Shown: in pieces, positions 29,812 through 38,795 of the stretch | How the letters are laid out: every line of letters starts with the position of its first letter | How positions within the stretch are numbered: position 1 is the stretch's first letter | Origin: Halorussus pelagicus | GTDB taxonomy: Archaea; Halobacteriota; Halobacteria; Halobacteriales; Haladaptataceae | Assembly (NCBI RefSeq): GCF_004087835.1 | Contig: NZ_CP035119.1 | Span: 1,054,001 to 1,118,000 of the forward strand | Reading direction: 5' to 3' | Length of the DNA: 64,000 nt | The notes under the pieces: model-generated | Database searches by the model: none | Told to the model about the DNA's origin: nothing | What the model saw: only the letters and a program-made list of their open reading frames with translations | Made by a program: the position numbers and the translations under genes

Positions 29812-30450
29812 TCAGTCCAGCAGTCCTTCGTCGTCGAACACGTCCCGAAGTCGCTCCATCGTGGCAACTACGACATCGCACGCCGGTCGGACCGCGGACT
29901 TCGGCGCGAACCCGACCGCGAGACCCGCGACTTCCAGCATCGGAAGGTCGTTCGCGCCGTCGCCGACTGCGACGGTGTTGCTCATCGCAATCTCACGCTC
30001 GCCCGCGAGTCGTTCGAGCGCGTCGTCTTTCGTCCCCTCGATGAGCGGTCCCTCCACCTCGCCGGTGAGTTCGCCGTCCGCGACCGGGAGACGATTGGCG
30101 ACGATGGTGTCCACCGAGACGCCTTCGCGCTCCAAGGCGACTTCGACGCCGCGCTCGAACCCGCCGGTCAGGACGGCGGTAGTCACGCCCGCCTCGTTGA
30201 GTTCCCGGATGACCGTCGCGGCGTCGGGCCGGAGATACACGTCTTCGAAGGCCTCCTGAGCCTTCTCGTCGGAGAGACCCTCCAACAGGGCGGCCCGGTC
30301 CCGGAGGCTCTTGGCGTAGCTAATCTCGTCGTTCATCGCTCGCTCGGTGATGTCGGCCATCTCGTCGGCCACTCCCTGTCGCTCGCCGAGGAGGACCGTC
30401 ATTTCCGAGTCCGAGAGCGTGCCGTCGAAGTCGAACGCGACCAGCGTCAT
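29812..30450 (-). CDS. serB: Phosphoserine phosphatase
   Basis: A 212-residue HAD phosphatase completing serine synthesis from 3-phosphoglycerate. Motif I is FDFDGTLSD, motif II is AVLTGGF and motif III/IV is VAVGDGANDLPML, the SerB-specific form. Start ATG 30450, just before motif I, since upstream sequence is not coding. A broader HAD substrate range is possible. Confidence 0.9.
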   Translation of the reverse strand: MTLVAFDFDGTLSDSEMTVLLGERQGVADEMADITERAMNDEISYAKSLRDRAALLEGLSDEKAQEAFEDVYLRPDAATVIRELNEAGVTTAVLTGGFERGVEVALEREGVSVDTIVANRLPVADGELTGEVEGPLIEGTKDDALERLAGEREIAMSNTVAVGDGANDLPMLEVAGLAVGFAPKSAVRPACDVVVATMERLRDVFDDEGLLD

Positions 30451-30601
30451 GGCCGGAGGTTCGACTGCCGGGGGCTTGAAACGAACGGAAGGCGCGGGCG
30501 TTGCGACGGAACGGGACGCGAGCGAACGTCGGGTTCTTGAGCGAGACGAAACCGGGATAACACTCATTAAGAACGAAAACACAAACACAAACGCAAACAC
30601 G

Positions 30602-30868
30602 ATGGCGACCAAGAATATCGGCATCAAAGAAGAGGTGTACGAACACCTCGAAGCCCACAAACGGGGCGACGAGAGCTTCTCAGACACCATCGAGCGACTG
30701 CTCGAAAGCTCTGAGGGAGACTGGCGAACGAACTTCGGCTTCCTCGACGGCGAGGCGGGTGAATCGTTGGCCGAGGCCGTCAAAGCCGAGCGCGAGCGGT
30801 TCGACGCCGACACGGCCGAGCGACAGCGTGAAATTGTAGACGCCTTACGAGAGGACGACCGCGAATGA
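30602..30868 (+). CDS. VapB-type antitoxin (UPF0330 family)
   Basis: An 88-residue antitoxin. The N-terminus ATKNIGIKEEVYEHLEAHKR and ESFSDTIERLLE is the DUF217/UPF0330 ribbon-helix-helix-like domain known from archaeal vapB genes. The acidic C-terminus would wrap the toxin. It overlaps the PIN gene by 4 nt. A run of repeated ACAAACAC-type sequence (about 30575-30600) sits just upstream of the ATG. Confidence 0.88.
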   Translation: MATKNIGIKEEVYEHLEAHKRGDESFSDTIERLLESSEGDWRTNFGFLDGEAGESLAEAVKAERERFDADTAERQREIVDALREDDRE

Positions 30869-31254
30869 AACTGCTCGACGCTTCGGTTCTCGTCGGTTAT
30901 GCACAGGGCGAGCAGGCCGCCGCTGAGTATCTAGAACGGAACGACGACACGGTCTTCGGTGCGCCGACTATCGTTCTTTCGGAGGTGTACACCGGTCTCT
31001 TCCGAACGACGGAACTGAGTCGTAAAGAAGTGAAAGCGAAGTACGGGTGGGTCCGGGCAGTTCCGTTTACCGACGAGGCCGCAGTCGAAACCGCCGACAT
31101 CCGCGCCACCCTCAGTTCGCGCGGAGAGAAGATCAACGCGAGCGACACCTATATCGCTGGAACTGCACGGGCGTTCGACGTACCGCTCGTCACGGCCGAC
31201 AGGGACTTCAAGAAGGTGGACGGTCTCGAACTCGAACGATACCGCGAGCAGTAG
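30865..31254 (+). CDS. VapC-type PIN-domain toxin
   Basis: A 129-residue PIN ribonuclease with the four expected acidic positions: Asp5 (KLLDASVLVGY), Glu in LSEVYTG, Asp in NASDTYIAGTA, and Asp in LVTADRDFKKV. Its start overlaps the antitoxin stop (ATGA), the standard VapBC arrangement. The target RNA cannot be read from sequence. Confidence 0.9.
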   Translation: MKLLDASVLVGYAQGEQAAAEYLERNDDTVFGAPTIVLSEVYTGLFRTTELSRKEVKAKYGWVRAVPFTDEAAVETADIRATLSSRGEKINASDTYIAGTARAFDVPLVTADRDFKKVDGLELERYREQ

Positions 31255-31269
31255 AATCGAAACGGAGCG

Positions 31270-31677
31270 TCACCGACCGACGACTCGGTCCACGTCCGAG
31301 TTGACCTCGAAGTGGTCGCCGCCGCGGGCCACGTCGTAGCCGTAGTACAGCAGGGAGAGCGCGCCAACCGAGGCGACGACAAACAGCGCGAGTTCGGTCT
31401 GACTCGCGGTTCCCGCGACGACCGCGGGGAAGTAATTGCCGGGCAGAATCAGCCCGAAAAGGCCGTAGGTAACCGCGACGAAATGTCGCCACGAGAGCGC
31501 GAGCGGACCGAGCGAGAGTTCCGCGACGCTCCCGGCGACGAGCGCGGAGACGCCAGCGAGCGCCATCGCGGGAACGAGGATAGACGATGTGAACCCTCGG
31601 ACGCCGAAGACGGCGAGGAGCACGGCGACGACGAACAGGTCGAACGCGCCGAGGTATCTGAAACGCGACTGCTTCAT
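31270..31677 (-). CDS. Small membrane protein
   Basis: A 135-residue protein with about four transmembrane helices and a charged C-terminal tail (HFEVNSDVDRVVGR). Convergent with vapC, 15 nt away. It has host-like composition. No family recognised. Confidence 0.7.
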   Translation of the reverse strand: MKQSRFRYLGAFDLFVVAVLLAVFGVRGFTSSILVPAMALAGVSALVAGSVAELSLGPLALSWRHFVAVTYGLFGLILPGNYFPAVVAGTASQTELALFVVASVGALSLLYYGYDVARGGDHFEVNSDVDRVVGR

Positions 31678-31800
31678 ACCGATTCGTCCGCGGGAAACGT
31701 ATTAAAACCTCGACACTCCGGCGTTCCGGTCGCAGGCCCACGGCTCTCCCGCGGTCAGCGGAAAGGTGGGCCTTTAACCGTCCTCGCCCTACCGACCCCC

Positions 31801-32529
31801 ATGACGCACTTTCCGGAGTTCGAGGTGGTGCCCGCGGTGGACATGCAGGACGGCGAAGTCGTCCAGTTGGTCGCGGGCGAGCGCGGCACCGAGAAGACCT
31901 ACGGCGACCCCGTGGAGGCCGCCGAGCGGTGGGTCGAACACGGTGCCGAGACCCTCCACCTCGTGGACTTGGACGGCGCGTTCGAGGGCGAACGCGAGAA
32001 CGCCGCGGCGGTCGAGGCGGTCATCGAGGCGGTCGGCGAAGACATCGACGTGCAGTTGGGAGGGGGCATCCGGACCGCCGCGGACGCCACGGACCTGCTC
32101 TCGCGGGGCGTGGACCGCGTGATTTTGGGTACGGCGGCCGTCGAGAACCCCGACATCGTCGGGGAGATTTCCGAAAACTACCCCGGTTCGGTCACGGTCA
32201 GCCTCGACGCCAAGGACGGCGAAGTCGTCGTCTCGGGGTGGACCGAGGGCACCGGACTCAACCCCGCCGAGGCCGCGGCGCGCTACGAGGAGTTGGGCGC
32301 TGGTGCGATTCTGTTCACCGACGTTGACGTCGAGGGGCAACTCGCGGGCGTCCAGACCGACCGCGTGCGTGAGGTGGTCGAAGCGGTCGATATCCCGGTC
32401 GTCGCCTCGGGCGGGGTCGCCACGCTGGACGACGTGCGCGCGCTCCGCGAGGCGGGGGCCGCGGCCGTCGTCGTCGGGACCGCGCTCTACGAGGGCGAGT
32501 TCACGCTCGAAGAAGCGAAGTCGATTTAG
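31801..32529 (+). CDS. hisA: ProFAR isomerase of histidine synthesis
   Basis: A 242-residue TIM barrel isomerising ProFAR to PRFAR, the fourth step of histidine synthesis. The catalytic aspartates are in VVPAVDMQDGEVVQL and ILFTDVDVEGQL, and phosphate-binding loops LGGGIR and ASGGVATLDD occupy both halves. hisB follows about 310 nt downstream on the same strand and hisI lies at 37138. Start at ATG 31801. Confidence 0.95.
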   Translation: MTHFPEFEVVPAVDMQDGEVVQLVAGERGTEKTYGDPVEAAERWVEHGAETLHLVDLDGAFEGERENAAAVEAVIEAVGEDIDVQLGGGIRTAADATDLLSRGVDRVILGTAAVENPDIVGEISENYPGSVTVSLDAKDGEVVVSGWTEGTGLNPAEAAARYEELGAGAILFTDVDVEGQLAGVQTDRVREVVEAVDIPVVASGGVATLDDVRALREAGAAAVVVGTALYEGEFTLEEAKSI

Positions 32530-32532
32530 GAA

Positions 32533-32718
32533 CTATCCCGCGAAGGCGGCCACCGCAGCGGTCAGTCGTTTTCCGGTCGGTCGCGCTCGCGGCTTGGCCA
32601 GCAGGGAGGCGCTGGCGGCGAGCAGCGGCACACCGATGACTGCGCCGTCGCCGAACGACATGAGTCCTCCCACGAACAGGCCGAGCAAAGCTAAGACGTG
32701 TATCTTTTGTATCTCCAT
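32533..32718 (-). CDS. Small two-helix membrane protein
   Basis: A 61-residue protein with two hydrophobic segments and a basic linker (AKPRARPTGKR), lying between hisA and hisB on the opposite strand, 3 nt past hisA. An AT-rich box (about 32748-32757) precedes its ATG. The size and pattern suit a genuine haloarchaeal small membrane protein, but nothing is known of its role. Confidence 0.5.
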   Translation of the reverse strand: MEIQKIHVLALLGLFVGGLMSFGDGAVIGVPLLAASASLLAKPRARPTGKRLTAAVAAFAG

Positions 32719-32838
32719 CTTCCCGTCAGGAATTACGGTTAGCTATTTAATATATTTTCGTCAGACGCTCGTCATTCACCGGTCCACGGGTCCGCTCGGG
32801 AGGGCAACGACCATGTGGCTCGGGACGAACTGTCGGGT

Positions 32839-33426
32839 ATGAGCGACCGAACCGCCGCGGTGACTCGTGAGACCGCGGAAACGGACATCAACGTGACCCT
32901 CGACGTGGACGGCGACGGCGACGCCACCGTCGAGACCGGCGTGGGATTCTTCGACCACATGCTCGAAAGCTTCGCCAAGCACGGCCTGTTCGACCTGACG
33001 GTGCGCTGTGACGGCGACCTCGAAATCGACGACCACCACACCGTCGAGGACGTTGCCATCACGCTCGGCGACGCCTTCGCCGACGCACTGGGCGACAAGC
33101 GCGCCATCGAGCGATTCGCCGACCGGAAGGTGCCGCTGGACGAGGCCGTCGCTGGCGTCGTCGTGGACGTGAGCGGTCGCCCGCTCTTCGAGTTCGACGG
33201 CGAATTCTCCCAAGCGAGTGTGGGAGATATGACGAGCCACATGGCGAAACACTTCATGCGCTCGCTGGCGATGAACGCGGGCCTGACGCTCCACGTCGAG
33301 ATTTCGGGCGAGAACGCCCACCACGAAATCGAGGCGCTGTTCAAGTCGCTGGCGCGGGCGCTGGACGACGCGACGCGGATTGACGAGCGGAGAGGGGATG
33401 TGGCGAGTACGAAGGGGCAGTTATAG
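32839..33426 (+). CDS. hisB: Imidazoleglycerol-phosphate dehydratase
   Basis: A 195-residue enzyme with the metal-binding motifs of two duplicated halves: [13 protein letters not shown] and [11 protein letters not shown] in the first, and [12 protein letters not shown] and [17 protein letters not shown] in the second. It dehydrates imidazoleglycerol phosphate. It lacks the phosphatase domain of the enterobacterial bifunctional form. Start at ATG 32839. Confidence 0.95.
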   Translation: MSDRTAAVTRETAETDINVTLDVDGDGDATVETGVGFFDHMLESFAKHGLFDLTVRCDGDLEIDDHHTVEDVAITLGDAFADALGDKRAIERFADRKVPLDEAVAGVVVDVSGRPLFEFDGEFSQASVGDMTSHMAKHFMRSLAMNAGLTLHVEISGENAHHEIEALFKSLARALDDATRIDERRGDVASTKGQL

Positions 33427-33618
33427 GTCGGTAGCGGAATCAGTCGTCGTAGCGCCTTCCGAACCACCGAACGATACTGGTGCAGATTTTCGACCCACCG
33501 CGTACACGCTGTGGCTCTACCTCGCGGCCACTTTTCGGTGATTTTCCCATATAGAGTTTATCGTCCTCCCGTCATTTAAACATACGTACCGAACGCGGCA
33601 CGGTCACGTTCTTTCGGG

Positions 33619-34194
33619 TTAGCCGAAGGAATCCAACAGACCGGTCGCTCCGACTGTGACACCGGAAATCAGCGCTAGCAGTCCTACTCCAAGACAGAGT
33701 TGCGCGTAGAGCAACGCTCGCGCGTCACCGTCTGCGATTTCGTTCGCTTCGGCGAGCCATTCGCTGTACTCTCGTAGCATCCACTCGTTCCACTCGCGTT
33801 CGGACCACGACGCCTGCTGGAACTCTCGTAAGTACGCTTCGCTCACACCTGTCGGTTGCTCGGAACCGAACGTCGCCACGACCGCGACGACGGCAGAGAA
33901 CACCACACTGACGAACCCGAGGACGGTGAGTCCGTTCACGAACTGCGTGGTGAACTGGAACGACGACGCGGCAGTCAGCGAGAGACTTAGAATCACCAAG
34001 TCGATTCTGAGCATCCGCATCGCGGACTCCTCGGTGCACCGGATTGCGTCGATGGTCTCCGACAGCGACTCGCGGGCCTCGGTTCGGGCGGCACGAAGCG
34101 CACTCTCGTCGGAGTCCCACGACGGAAACCGGTCGCCGTGCCACTCCGGGTCGTCTCGTCGCGCGTTCTCCGGCGTGTCTTCGTCGTCGGTCAT
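33619..34194 (-). CDS. Membrane protein with paired N- and C-terminal helices (SLATT-like layout)
   Basis: A 191-residue protein: a soluble acidic N-terminus with a helix (SALRAARTEARESLSETIDAI), two adjacent membrane helices (about 80-120), a long amphipathic segment (SEREWNEWMLREYSEW) and a last membrane helix. The layout loosely resembles SLATT-type effector proteins, but I cannot confirm that by eye. I chose ATG 34194, preceded by GAGGAG, over an upstream TTG. Function unknown. Confidence 0.65.
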   Translation of the reverse strand: MTDDEDTPENARRDDPEWHGDRFPSWDSDESALRAARTEARESLSETIDAIRCTEESAMRMLRIDLVILSLSLTAASSFQFTTQFVNGLTVLGFVSVVFSAVVAVVATFGSEQPTGVSEAYLREFQQASWSEREWNEWMLREYSEWLAEANEIADGDARALLYAQLCLGVGLLALISGVTVGATGLLDSFG

Positions 34195-34558
34195 CTCCTC
34201 GGTCGCTCTTTCCTGCGTTTTCCGGTTTAAAAGTTCGTGCAAGGAGTGACTGTTTTACCCCGGCGCGCGCTGGCGTCCTCGTGAGCGAAGCGAACGAGGG
34301 CACGGAAGACGCGGTTTGTCCGCCGGTGGATGAGGACCGCAGGTCGGAGCGAAGCGGAGGCCGAGGACCGCAATCGGTTGGGGAGGACGTGGCCCGCGGT
34401 TGCGGTGCTGTGCAGTATGATTGGCTCAAGCCTGTAGCTAGCTCGATGCGTTCTCGACTTCCATCGGAACTGTTAGCCACGTAGCACGGCCGACCGCGAC
34501 AATCGGAACTTCGAGAGACAATCACTAAACCCCTCCCTACCACATACTCACCAGATAG
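34195..34558. repeat. Gene-free gap with a dispersed-type intergenic repeat
   Basis: This 364-nt gap holds no recognisable gene. About 34270-34420 looks like a haloarchaeal intergenic repeat: an imperfect hairpin CCTCGT-(11 nt)-ACGAGG around GAGCGAAGCGA, then GAGGACCGCA twice (34332 and 34363, 31 nt apart). A short open frame through it has unusual composition. The rest (34420-34558) has only a promoter for the ACT gene. Confidence 0.45.
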
Positions 34559-35062
34559 ATGTTCGACGAGATTATGCAGAAGTTCGAGGGGAGTCCCTCC
34601 CAACAAGCCGTCATCCGCCTGCTCCTCGAACGCGGCTTCTCGGTCAGCGACGAGGGCCGGGTCGTCTCCGGGAGCATCGAGATTCCGAACACCCAAATCG
34701 CCCGCGAAATCGACGTGGACCGGCGCGTCGTGGACTCGACCACCGACGCCATCCTCGCCGACGAACAGCTCCGGCGCATCTTCCAGAACATCTCCTCGAT
34801 TCCGAGCCTGATGGACCTCGCGCCTGTCCTCGACCTGCACGCCCTGACTGTCGAGGTCATCGACGCCGACGAACCCGGCATCGTGGCGACAGTGACGACC
34901 CTGCTCGCGGACAACGACATCTCCATCCGCCAGACCATCAGCGAGGACCCGGAGTTCACCGACGAACCGCGCCTCTACGTCGTCACCGACGAGGCGATGC
35001 CCGGTGACGTTCTGAACGAGTTGAAGAATCTCGATTTCGTGCGGAAGATAGAGTTGAAGTAG
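34559..35062 (+). CDS. ACT-domain amino acid-responsive regulator
   Basis: A 167-residue protein. Residues 1-70 form a helix-turn-helix-like unit (SPSQQAVIRLLLERGFSV, IAREIDVDRRVVDST), and 95-167 form an ACT domain (LTVEVIDADEPGIVATVTTLLADNDISIRQTIS). It resembles the archaeal ACT/HTH regulators of amino acid metabolism. Nearby hisB, hisA and hisI make histidine or aromatic amino acid genes natural targets, though this is inference. Confidence 0.85.
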   Translation: MFDEIMQKFEGSPSQQAVIRLLLERGFSVSDEGRVVSGSIEIPNTQIAREIDVDRRVVDSTTDAILADEQLRRIFQNISSIPSLMDLAPVLDLHALTVEVIDADEPGIVATVTTLLADNDISIRQTISEDPEFTDEPRLYVVTDEAMPGDVLNELKNLDFVRKIELK

Positions 35063-35162
35063 TCGTTTTCCCCGAGTCGTCACTCATCCGCTCGTCGCTC
35101 CCCCCTGCTCGGCGGTCGTCTCGACCCGCGAATCTTTACCGCGTCGGTGACGAAATGGCGGT

Positions 35163-36407
35163 ATGGTCGGACTGCCCGAGGAGCGCGAGCGCCTTGCGTG
35201 GTGGGTGCTGACGCTCCTCGTCGCGGGTATCTTCGTGTTCGTCCTCTGGTCGTTCGTCGGCACCGTCGTGCTGGGCGTGTTCATTTATTACGGGTCGCGG
35301 CCGCTCTACCGACGACTCCGGACGGAGTTTTCCTCTGACCACGCCGCCGACCTCACGCTACTCATCGTCCTCGTGCCCGTCCTCGTTCTGGTCGGCTACG
35401 CGGTCTTCGTGGGTCTCGACCAGTTGGGCCAACTGACCGGACTCTCCGCAGAGTCGTACGCCCAGTTGGCACCGGGGTCGGCCGAGCAGGCGACCGCGCT
35501 GGTCGAGAACGCGCAGGGGCTGCTCGGCTCCGGACCCCTGCAGGGGCGGATGCAAGAGGCGCTCTCGGCGGCGGTAGCGGCGTTCACCGCGCTGACCACC
35601 GGACTGGCCCACCTCGTTCTCGCGTTCCTGTTGGCGTTCACGCTCCTGCGCGAGGACGCCCGAATCGCGGCGTGGTTCCGCGACCAGTTCGGTCCTGAGG
35701 GGTCGGCGGCCTACGCCTACGCCGTGGCCGTGGACGAGGACCTGCACACGGTGTACGTCGGCAACGTCCTGACGGTGTTCGCAGTCATCGTGCTGGGAGT
35801 GGTCGTCTACAACGGTCTCAATCTCGTCGCGCCGGGGAGTATCGGCGTGCCGGTTCCGACCCTGCTGGCGTTGCTGACCGGGTTGGCGACGCTCGTGCCC
35901 CTCGTCGTCGGAAAAATCGTGTACGTGCCGGTCAGCGTCTCCCTCGCGTACTCGGCCGCGACCGGACCGGGACCGCTCTGGTTCCCCGCGGTGTTCTTGA
36001 TCGCCTGCTTCGTCCTGCTGGACCTCCTGCCGGTCGCGGTCCTCCGGCCGTACATCGCCGGGCGGAGCATCCACGGCGGTCTCATGATATTTGCCTACAT
36101 CGGGGGGACGATGCTGTTCGGTTGGTACGGACTGTTTTTCGGTCCCCTGCTGGTCGTCGTGAGCGTCCACCTCGCCAGAATCGTCCTGCCGGGACTCGTC
36201 CACGGCGACAGCGTCACCGGGGAGGTCCTGACCGCCGAATCGCTCGGGACCGACCCCGAAACCGTCGTCGAGAGTCCCGCGAGCGACGACGGCGACGATG
36301 AGAGCGAGGTGGTTCCGGACCGCGGCGACGAGATAGCGACCGACGAGACGACGACCGACGGAAGGAAGGCCGCGGAGTTCGAATCGGCCGACGAACCCGA
36401 CGCATGA
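35163..36407 (+). CDS. AI-2E family transporter (UPF0118)
   Basis: A 414-residue membrane protein with about eight helices in the UPF0118 arrangement (two N-terminal hairpins, a soluble region, four C-terminal helices with GTMLFGWYGLFFGPLLVV). An acidic, low-complexity tail of about 70 residues follows. Members include Na/H antiporters and the AI-2 exporter TqsA, so substrate is open. The next gene overlaps by 4 nt. Confidence 0.85.
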   Translation: MVGLPEERERLAWWVLTLLVAGIFVFVLWSFVGTVVLGVFIYYGSRPLYRRLRTEFSSDHAADLTLLIVLVPVLVLVGYAVFVGLDQLGQLTGLSAESYAQLAPGSAEQATALVENAQGLLGSGPLQGRMQEALSAAVAAFTALTTGLAHLVLAFLLAFTLLREDARIAAWFRDQFGPEGSAAYAYAVAVDEDLHTVYVGNVLTVFAVIVLGVVVYNGLNLVAPGSIGVPVPTLLALLTGLATLVPLVVGKIVYVPVSVSLAYSAATGPGPLWFPAVFLIACFVLLDLLPVAVLRPYIAGRSIHGGLMIFAYIGGTMLFGWYGLFFGPLLVVVSVHLARIVLPGLVHGDSVTGEVLTAESLGTDPETVVESPASDDGDDESEVVPDRGDEIATDETTTDGRKAAEFESADEPDA

Positions 36408-37066
36408 GCGACGACACGTACCTGACGCTGGCGGGCCGGGGCCGAGCGACGTTCGAGATTCGCGGCTCGGAGTTCATCGGCCACGCCGCGCCCGCCGCGG
36501 ACCGCGAGGAGGCCGAGGCGTTCGTCGCCGGGATTCGGAGCGAATACGACGACGCGACACACAACGTCCCGACCTACCGAGTGCGCGAGTCCGGCGGACA
36601 GATGCTCCGGGAGTACGGCGACGACGACGGTGAACCCTCCGGGTCAGCAGGCAAACCCGCGCTCAACGTCCTCCAGCAGGAGGACGTGGAGAACGCCGTC
36701 GTGGTCGTGACCCGGTACTACGGCGGCACGAACCTCGGCGTCGGCGGACTGGCGCGGGCCTACTCGCGGGGCGTCAAGGACGCCGTCGAGGACGCCGGAG
36801 TCGTCGAGGAGCGCCCCCACGAGCGGTTCTCGGTCGCGGTCGAGTACGACGATTCGGGGACCGTCCGCGGAATTTTGGAGAGCGAGGGGCGCGACTCGTC
36901 TGGCGACGAACGACAGGACGCGCCGCGAGGCGGCGTCGAGTTCGACGCCGACTACGCCGAGCGCGTCACCTTCGCGGTCCGGGTGCCGGTCGAAGAGGGC
37001 GACGACCTGCGGGACCGCATCCGGAGCGCGACGAGCGGGCGGGCCGAAATCGACGACAGCGAGTGA
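36404..37066 (+). CDS. YigZ/IMPACT-family protein
   Basis: A 220-residue protein with the UPF0029/IMPACT core: [19 protein letters not shown], then [19 protein letters not shown] and [22 protein letters not shown]. In eukaryotes IMPACT acts on translation control; the prokaryotic role is unclear. Overlaps the transporter gene (ATGA) and lies 71 nt before hisI. Confidence 0.9.
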   Translation: MSDDTYLTLAGRGRATFEIRGSEFIGHAAPAADREEAEAFVAGIRSEYDDATHNVPTYRVRESGGQMLREYGDDDGEPSGSAGKPALNVLQQEDVENAVVVVTRYYGGTNLGVGGLARAYSRGVKDAVEDAGVVEERPHERFSVAVEYDDSGTVRGILESEGRDSSGDERQDAPRGGVEFDADYAERVTFAVRVPVEEGDDLRDRIRSATSGRAEIDDSE

Positions 37067-37137
37067 GTCCGAGCGGAGCCGCGGGCGGACGCGGCGACAC
37101 ACAAAACATATCGCCGGGAAACCCGAACTACCTCGTC

Positions 37138-37587
37138 ATGAGCGACGCCCACAGCGCCGAGACCGACGGCGACGCCGAGGGAGCGACCCCGGACGGCGAT
37201 ACCGAGGTGACCTCCGACCTCGACGACGCCGTCGAACTCGACTTCGGCGAGACCGGCCGCATCCCCGCGATTGCACAGGACGCCGACACGGGAGACGTGC
37301 TGATGCTGGCCTACGTCACCCCAGAAGCGGTCGAGCAGACCCGCGAGACCGGTCTCGCTCACTACTACTCGCGGAGCCGCGAGGAGTTGTGGCAGAAGGG
37401 TTCGACCAGCGGGCACGTCCAGCGCGTCCGGGAGGTCCGGGCCGACTGTGACGGCGACGCCCTGCTCTATCTGGTCGAGCAGGAGGGCGGCGCGTGCCAC
37501 ACCGGTTACGAGTCGTGTTTCTACCGCACCCTCGACGGCGAGGTCGTCGGCGAGAAAGCCTTCGACCCGGACGACGTGTATGAGTAG
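37138..37587 (+). CDS. hisI: Phosphoribosyl-AMP cyclohydrolase
   Basis: A 149-residue enzyme that opens the purine ring of PR-AMP in histidine synthesis. The motifs [16 protein letters not shown] and [13 protein letters not shown] with CHTG carry the zinc-binding cysteines. The first about 30 residues are acidic and variable. There is no fused HisE domain. Start ATG 37138; its end overlaps the next gene by 8 nt, indicating cotranscription. Confidence 0.93.
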   Translation: MSDAHSAETDGDAEGATPDGDTEVTSDLDDAVELDFGETGRIPAIAQDADTGDVLMLAYVTPEAVEQTRETGLAHYYSRSREELWQKGSTSGHVQRVREVRADCDGDALLYLVEQEGGACHTGYESCFYRTLDGEVVGEKAFDPDDVYE

Positions 37588-38725
37588 TACCATCGAATCC
37601 GCCACCGGCGACCTTGCGACGGCGCTCGCCGACGCGGACGCCGCCTGCCGAGAGGTGCAAGACCGCATCGACGACTACGGCGAGGAGACCGTCCGAGCGG
37701 TGGCCGACGCCTACGACCGAGCGGCCGACCTGCTCGACCGCTACGACGGGCAGGCGACCGGCACGGGCAAGGAGAACTTCAAGCACTTCATCCAGTTTCA
37801 GGAGAAGTTCGACTCGCTGGTCGAGGACTTACCCGAGGACCTGCCCGAGCGCGACGCCTTCGAGGCCGCCAACGACCGATTCGACAAGCGCCGACTGAGC
37901 GAATCGGACTTCGCGGCCGCCCGCGACCGACTCGCCGCGGCGGGCGATATCGCGGGACTGCTCGACGAGCGCCGAGAGGCCGTAGCCGAGTACCGCGAGA
38001 CGCGCCGGGAGGTCGGACACGCGCTCGCGGACGTGCGCGAGGAAATCGCCGAGCGCGAGCGACTGGTCGAACTCGGCGACGCGGACCTCGACGCGCCGGT
38101 CGAAGAGATTCGAGAGCCAATCGAGGACTACAACGAGGCGGTCGCCGAGGCGTTCTCGTCGTTCAAGTCGTCAGCCAGCGCCCGCGAACTACTGTCGTTC
38201 GTCGCCGCCACCGAGGACTACTCGCTGGTCTCGTTCCGCGACCCGCCCGAGACGCTTGAAGAGTACGTTGAGACCCGCGAGGTCGGCACCGAACCTGTCT
38301 CAGAACTGCTGAAGTACGCCCGCTACTCGAACTCGAAACTCGACCACTACGTCGAGGACCCGACCGCGCTCAAGCGCGCGGTGGCGACCAACGAGACCTA
38401 CCTCGAACGACTCGACGCCGACCCTCTGCAACTGGAGTGGCCACCCCGGTCGGCCGCCGACCTCCGGTGGCGCGTCGAGGAACTGGTGTCGGTCGTCGCC
38501 CGGTTCGCCGACGACGAGGTGGTCGCGGACTTGCGAGACGTGCAGTCGGTCGTCCGCGACCGAGAGCGCTTCGAGGAGTTGCGGACCGTCGCGGAGGCCG
38601 AGGCGGAACTCTCCGACGCCGAGCGCGAGAAGGTCGCCAGCGGTGCTGTGGAGGACGAACTGGCGGAGTTGCGAGCGAAGCGCAAGCGGTTGGAAGACGC
38701 GCGAGAAGAGTATCCCGAGCGGTAG
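37580..38725 (+). CDS. Coiled-coil protein of unknown function
   Basis: A 381-residue acidic, almost fully helical protein with several coiled-coil stretches (for example [18 protein letters not shown] and [16 protein letters not shown]). Overlaps hisI by 8 nt. It has no membrane segment and no cysteine-based motif. It is a haloarchaeal-type conserved gene of unknown function; its coupling to hisI may be fortuitous. Confidence 0.75.
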   Translation: MSSTIESATGDLATALADADAACREVQDRIDDYGEETVRAVADAYDRAADLLDRYDGQATGTGKENFKHFIQFQEKFDSLVEDLPEDLPERDAFEAANDRFDKRRLSESDFAAARDRLAAAGDIAGLLDERREAVAEYRETRREVGHALADVREEIAERERLVELGDADLDAPVEEIREPIEDYNEAVAEAFSSFKSSASARELLSFVAATEDYSLVSFRDPPETLEEYVETREVGTEPVSELLKYARYSNSKLDHYVEDPTALKRAVATNETYLERLDADPLQLEWPPRSAADLRWRVEELVSVVARFADDEVVADLRDVQSVVRDRERFEELRTVAEAEAELSDAEREKVASGAVEDELAELRAKRKRLEDAREEYPER

Positions 38726-38795
38726 GTTTCGTCCCTTTTGCTTCGACATCTCCGAAGAAATGCACTTAAATATATGTAGTAGCTATTACTTTTGT

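Noticed and set aside
30575-30600. ACAAACAC tract before the vapB start as a CRISPR or microsatellite
   Set aside because: It is only about three short imperfect units with no spacers; more likely leader composition.
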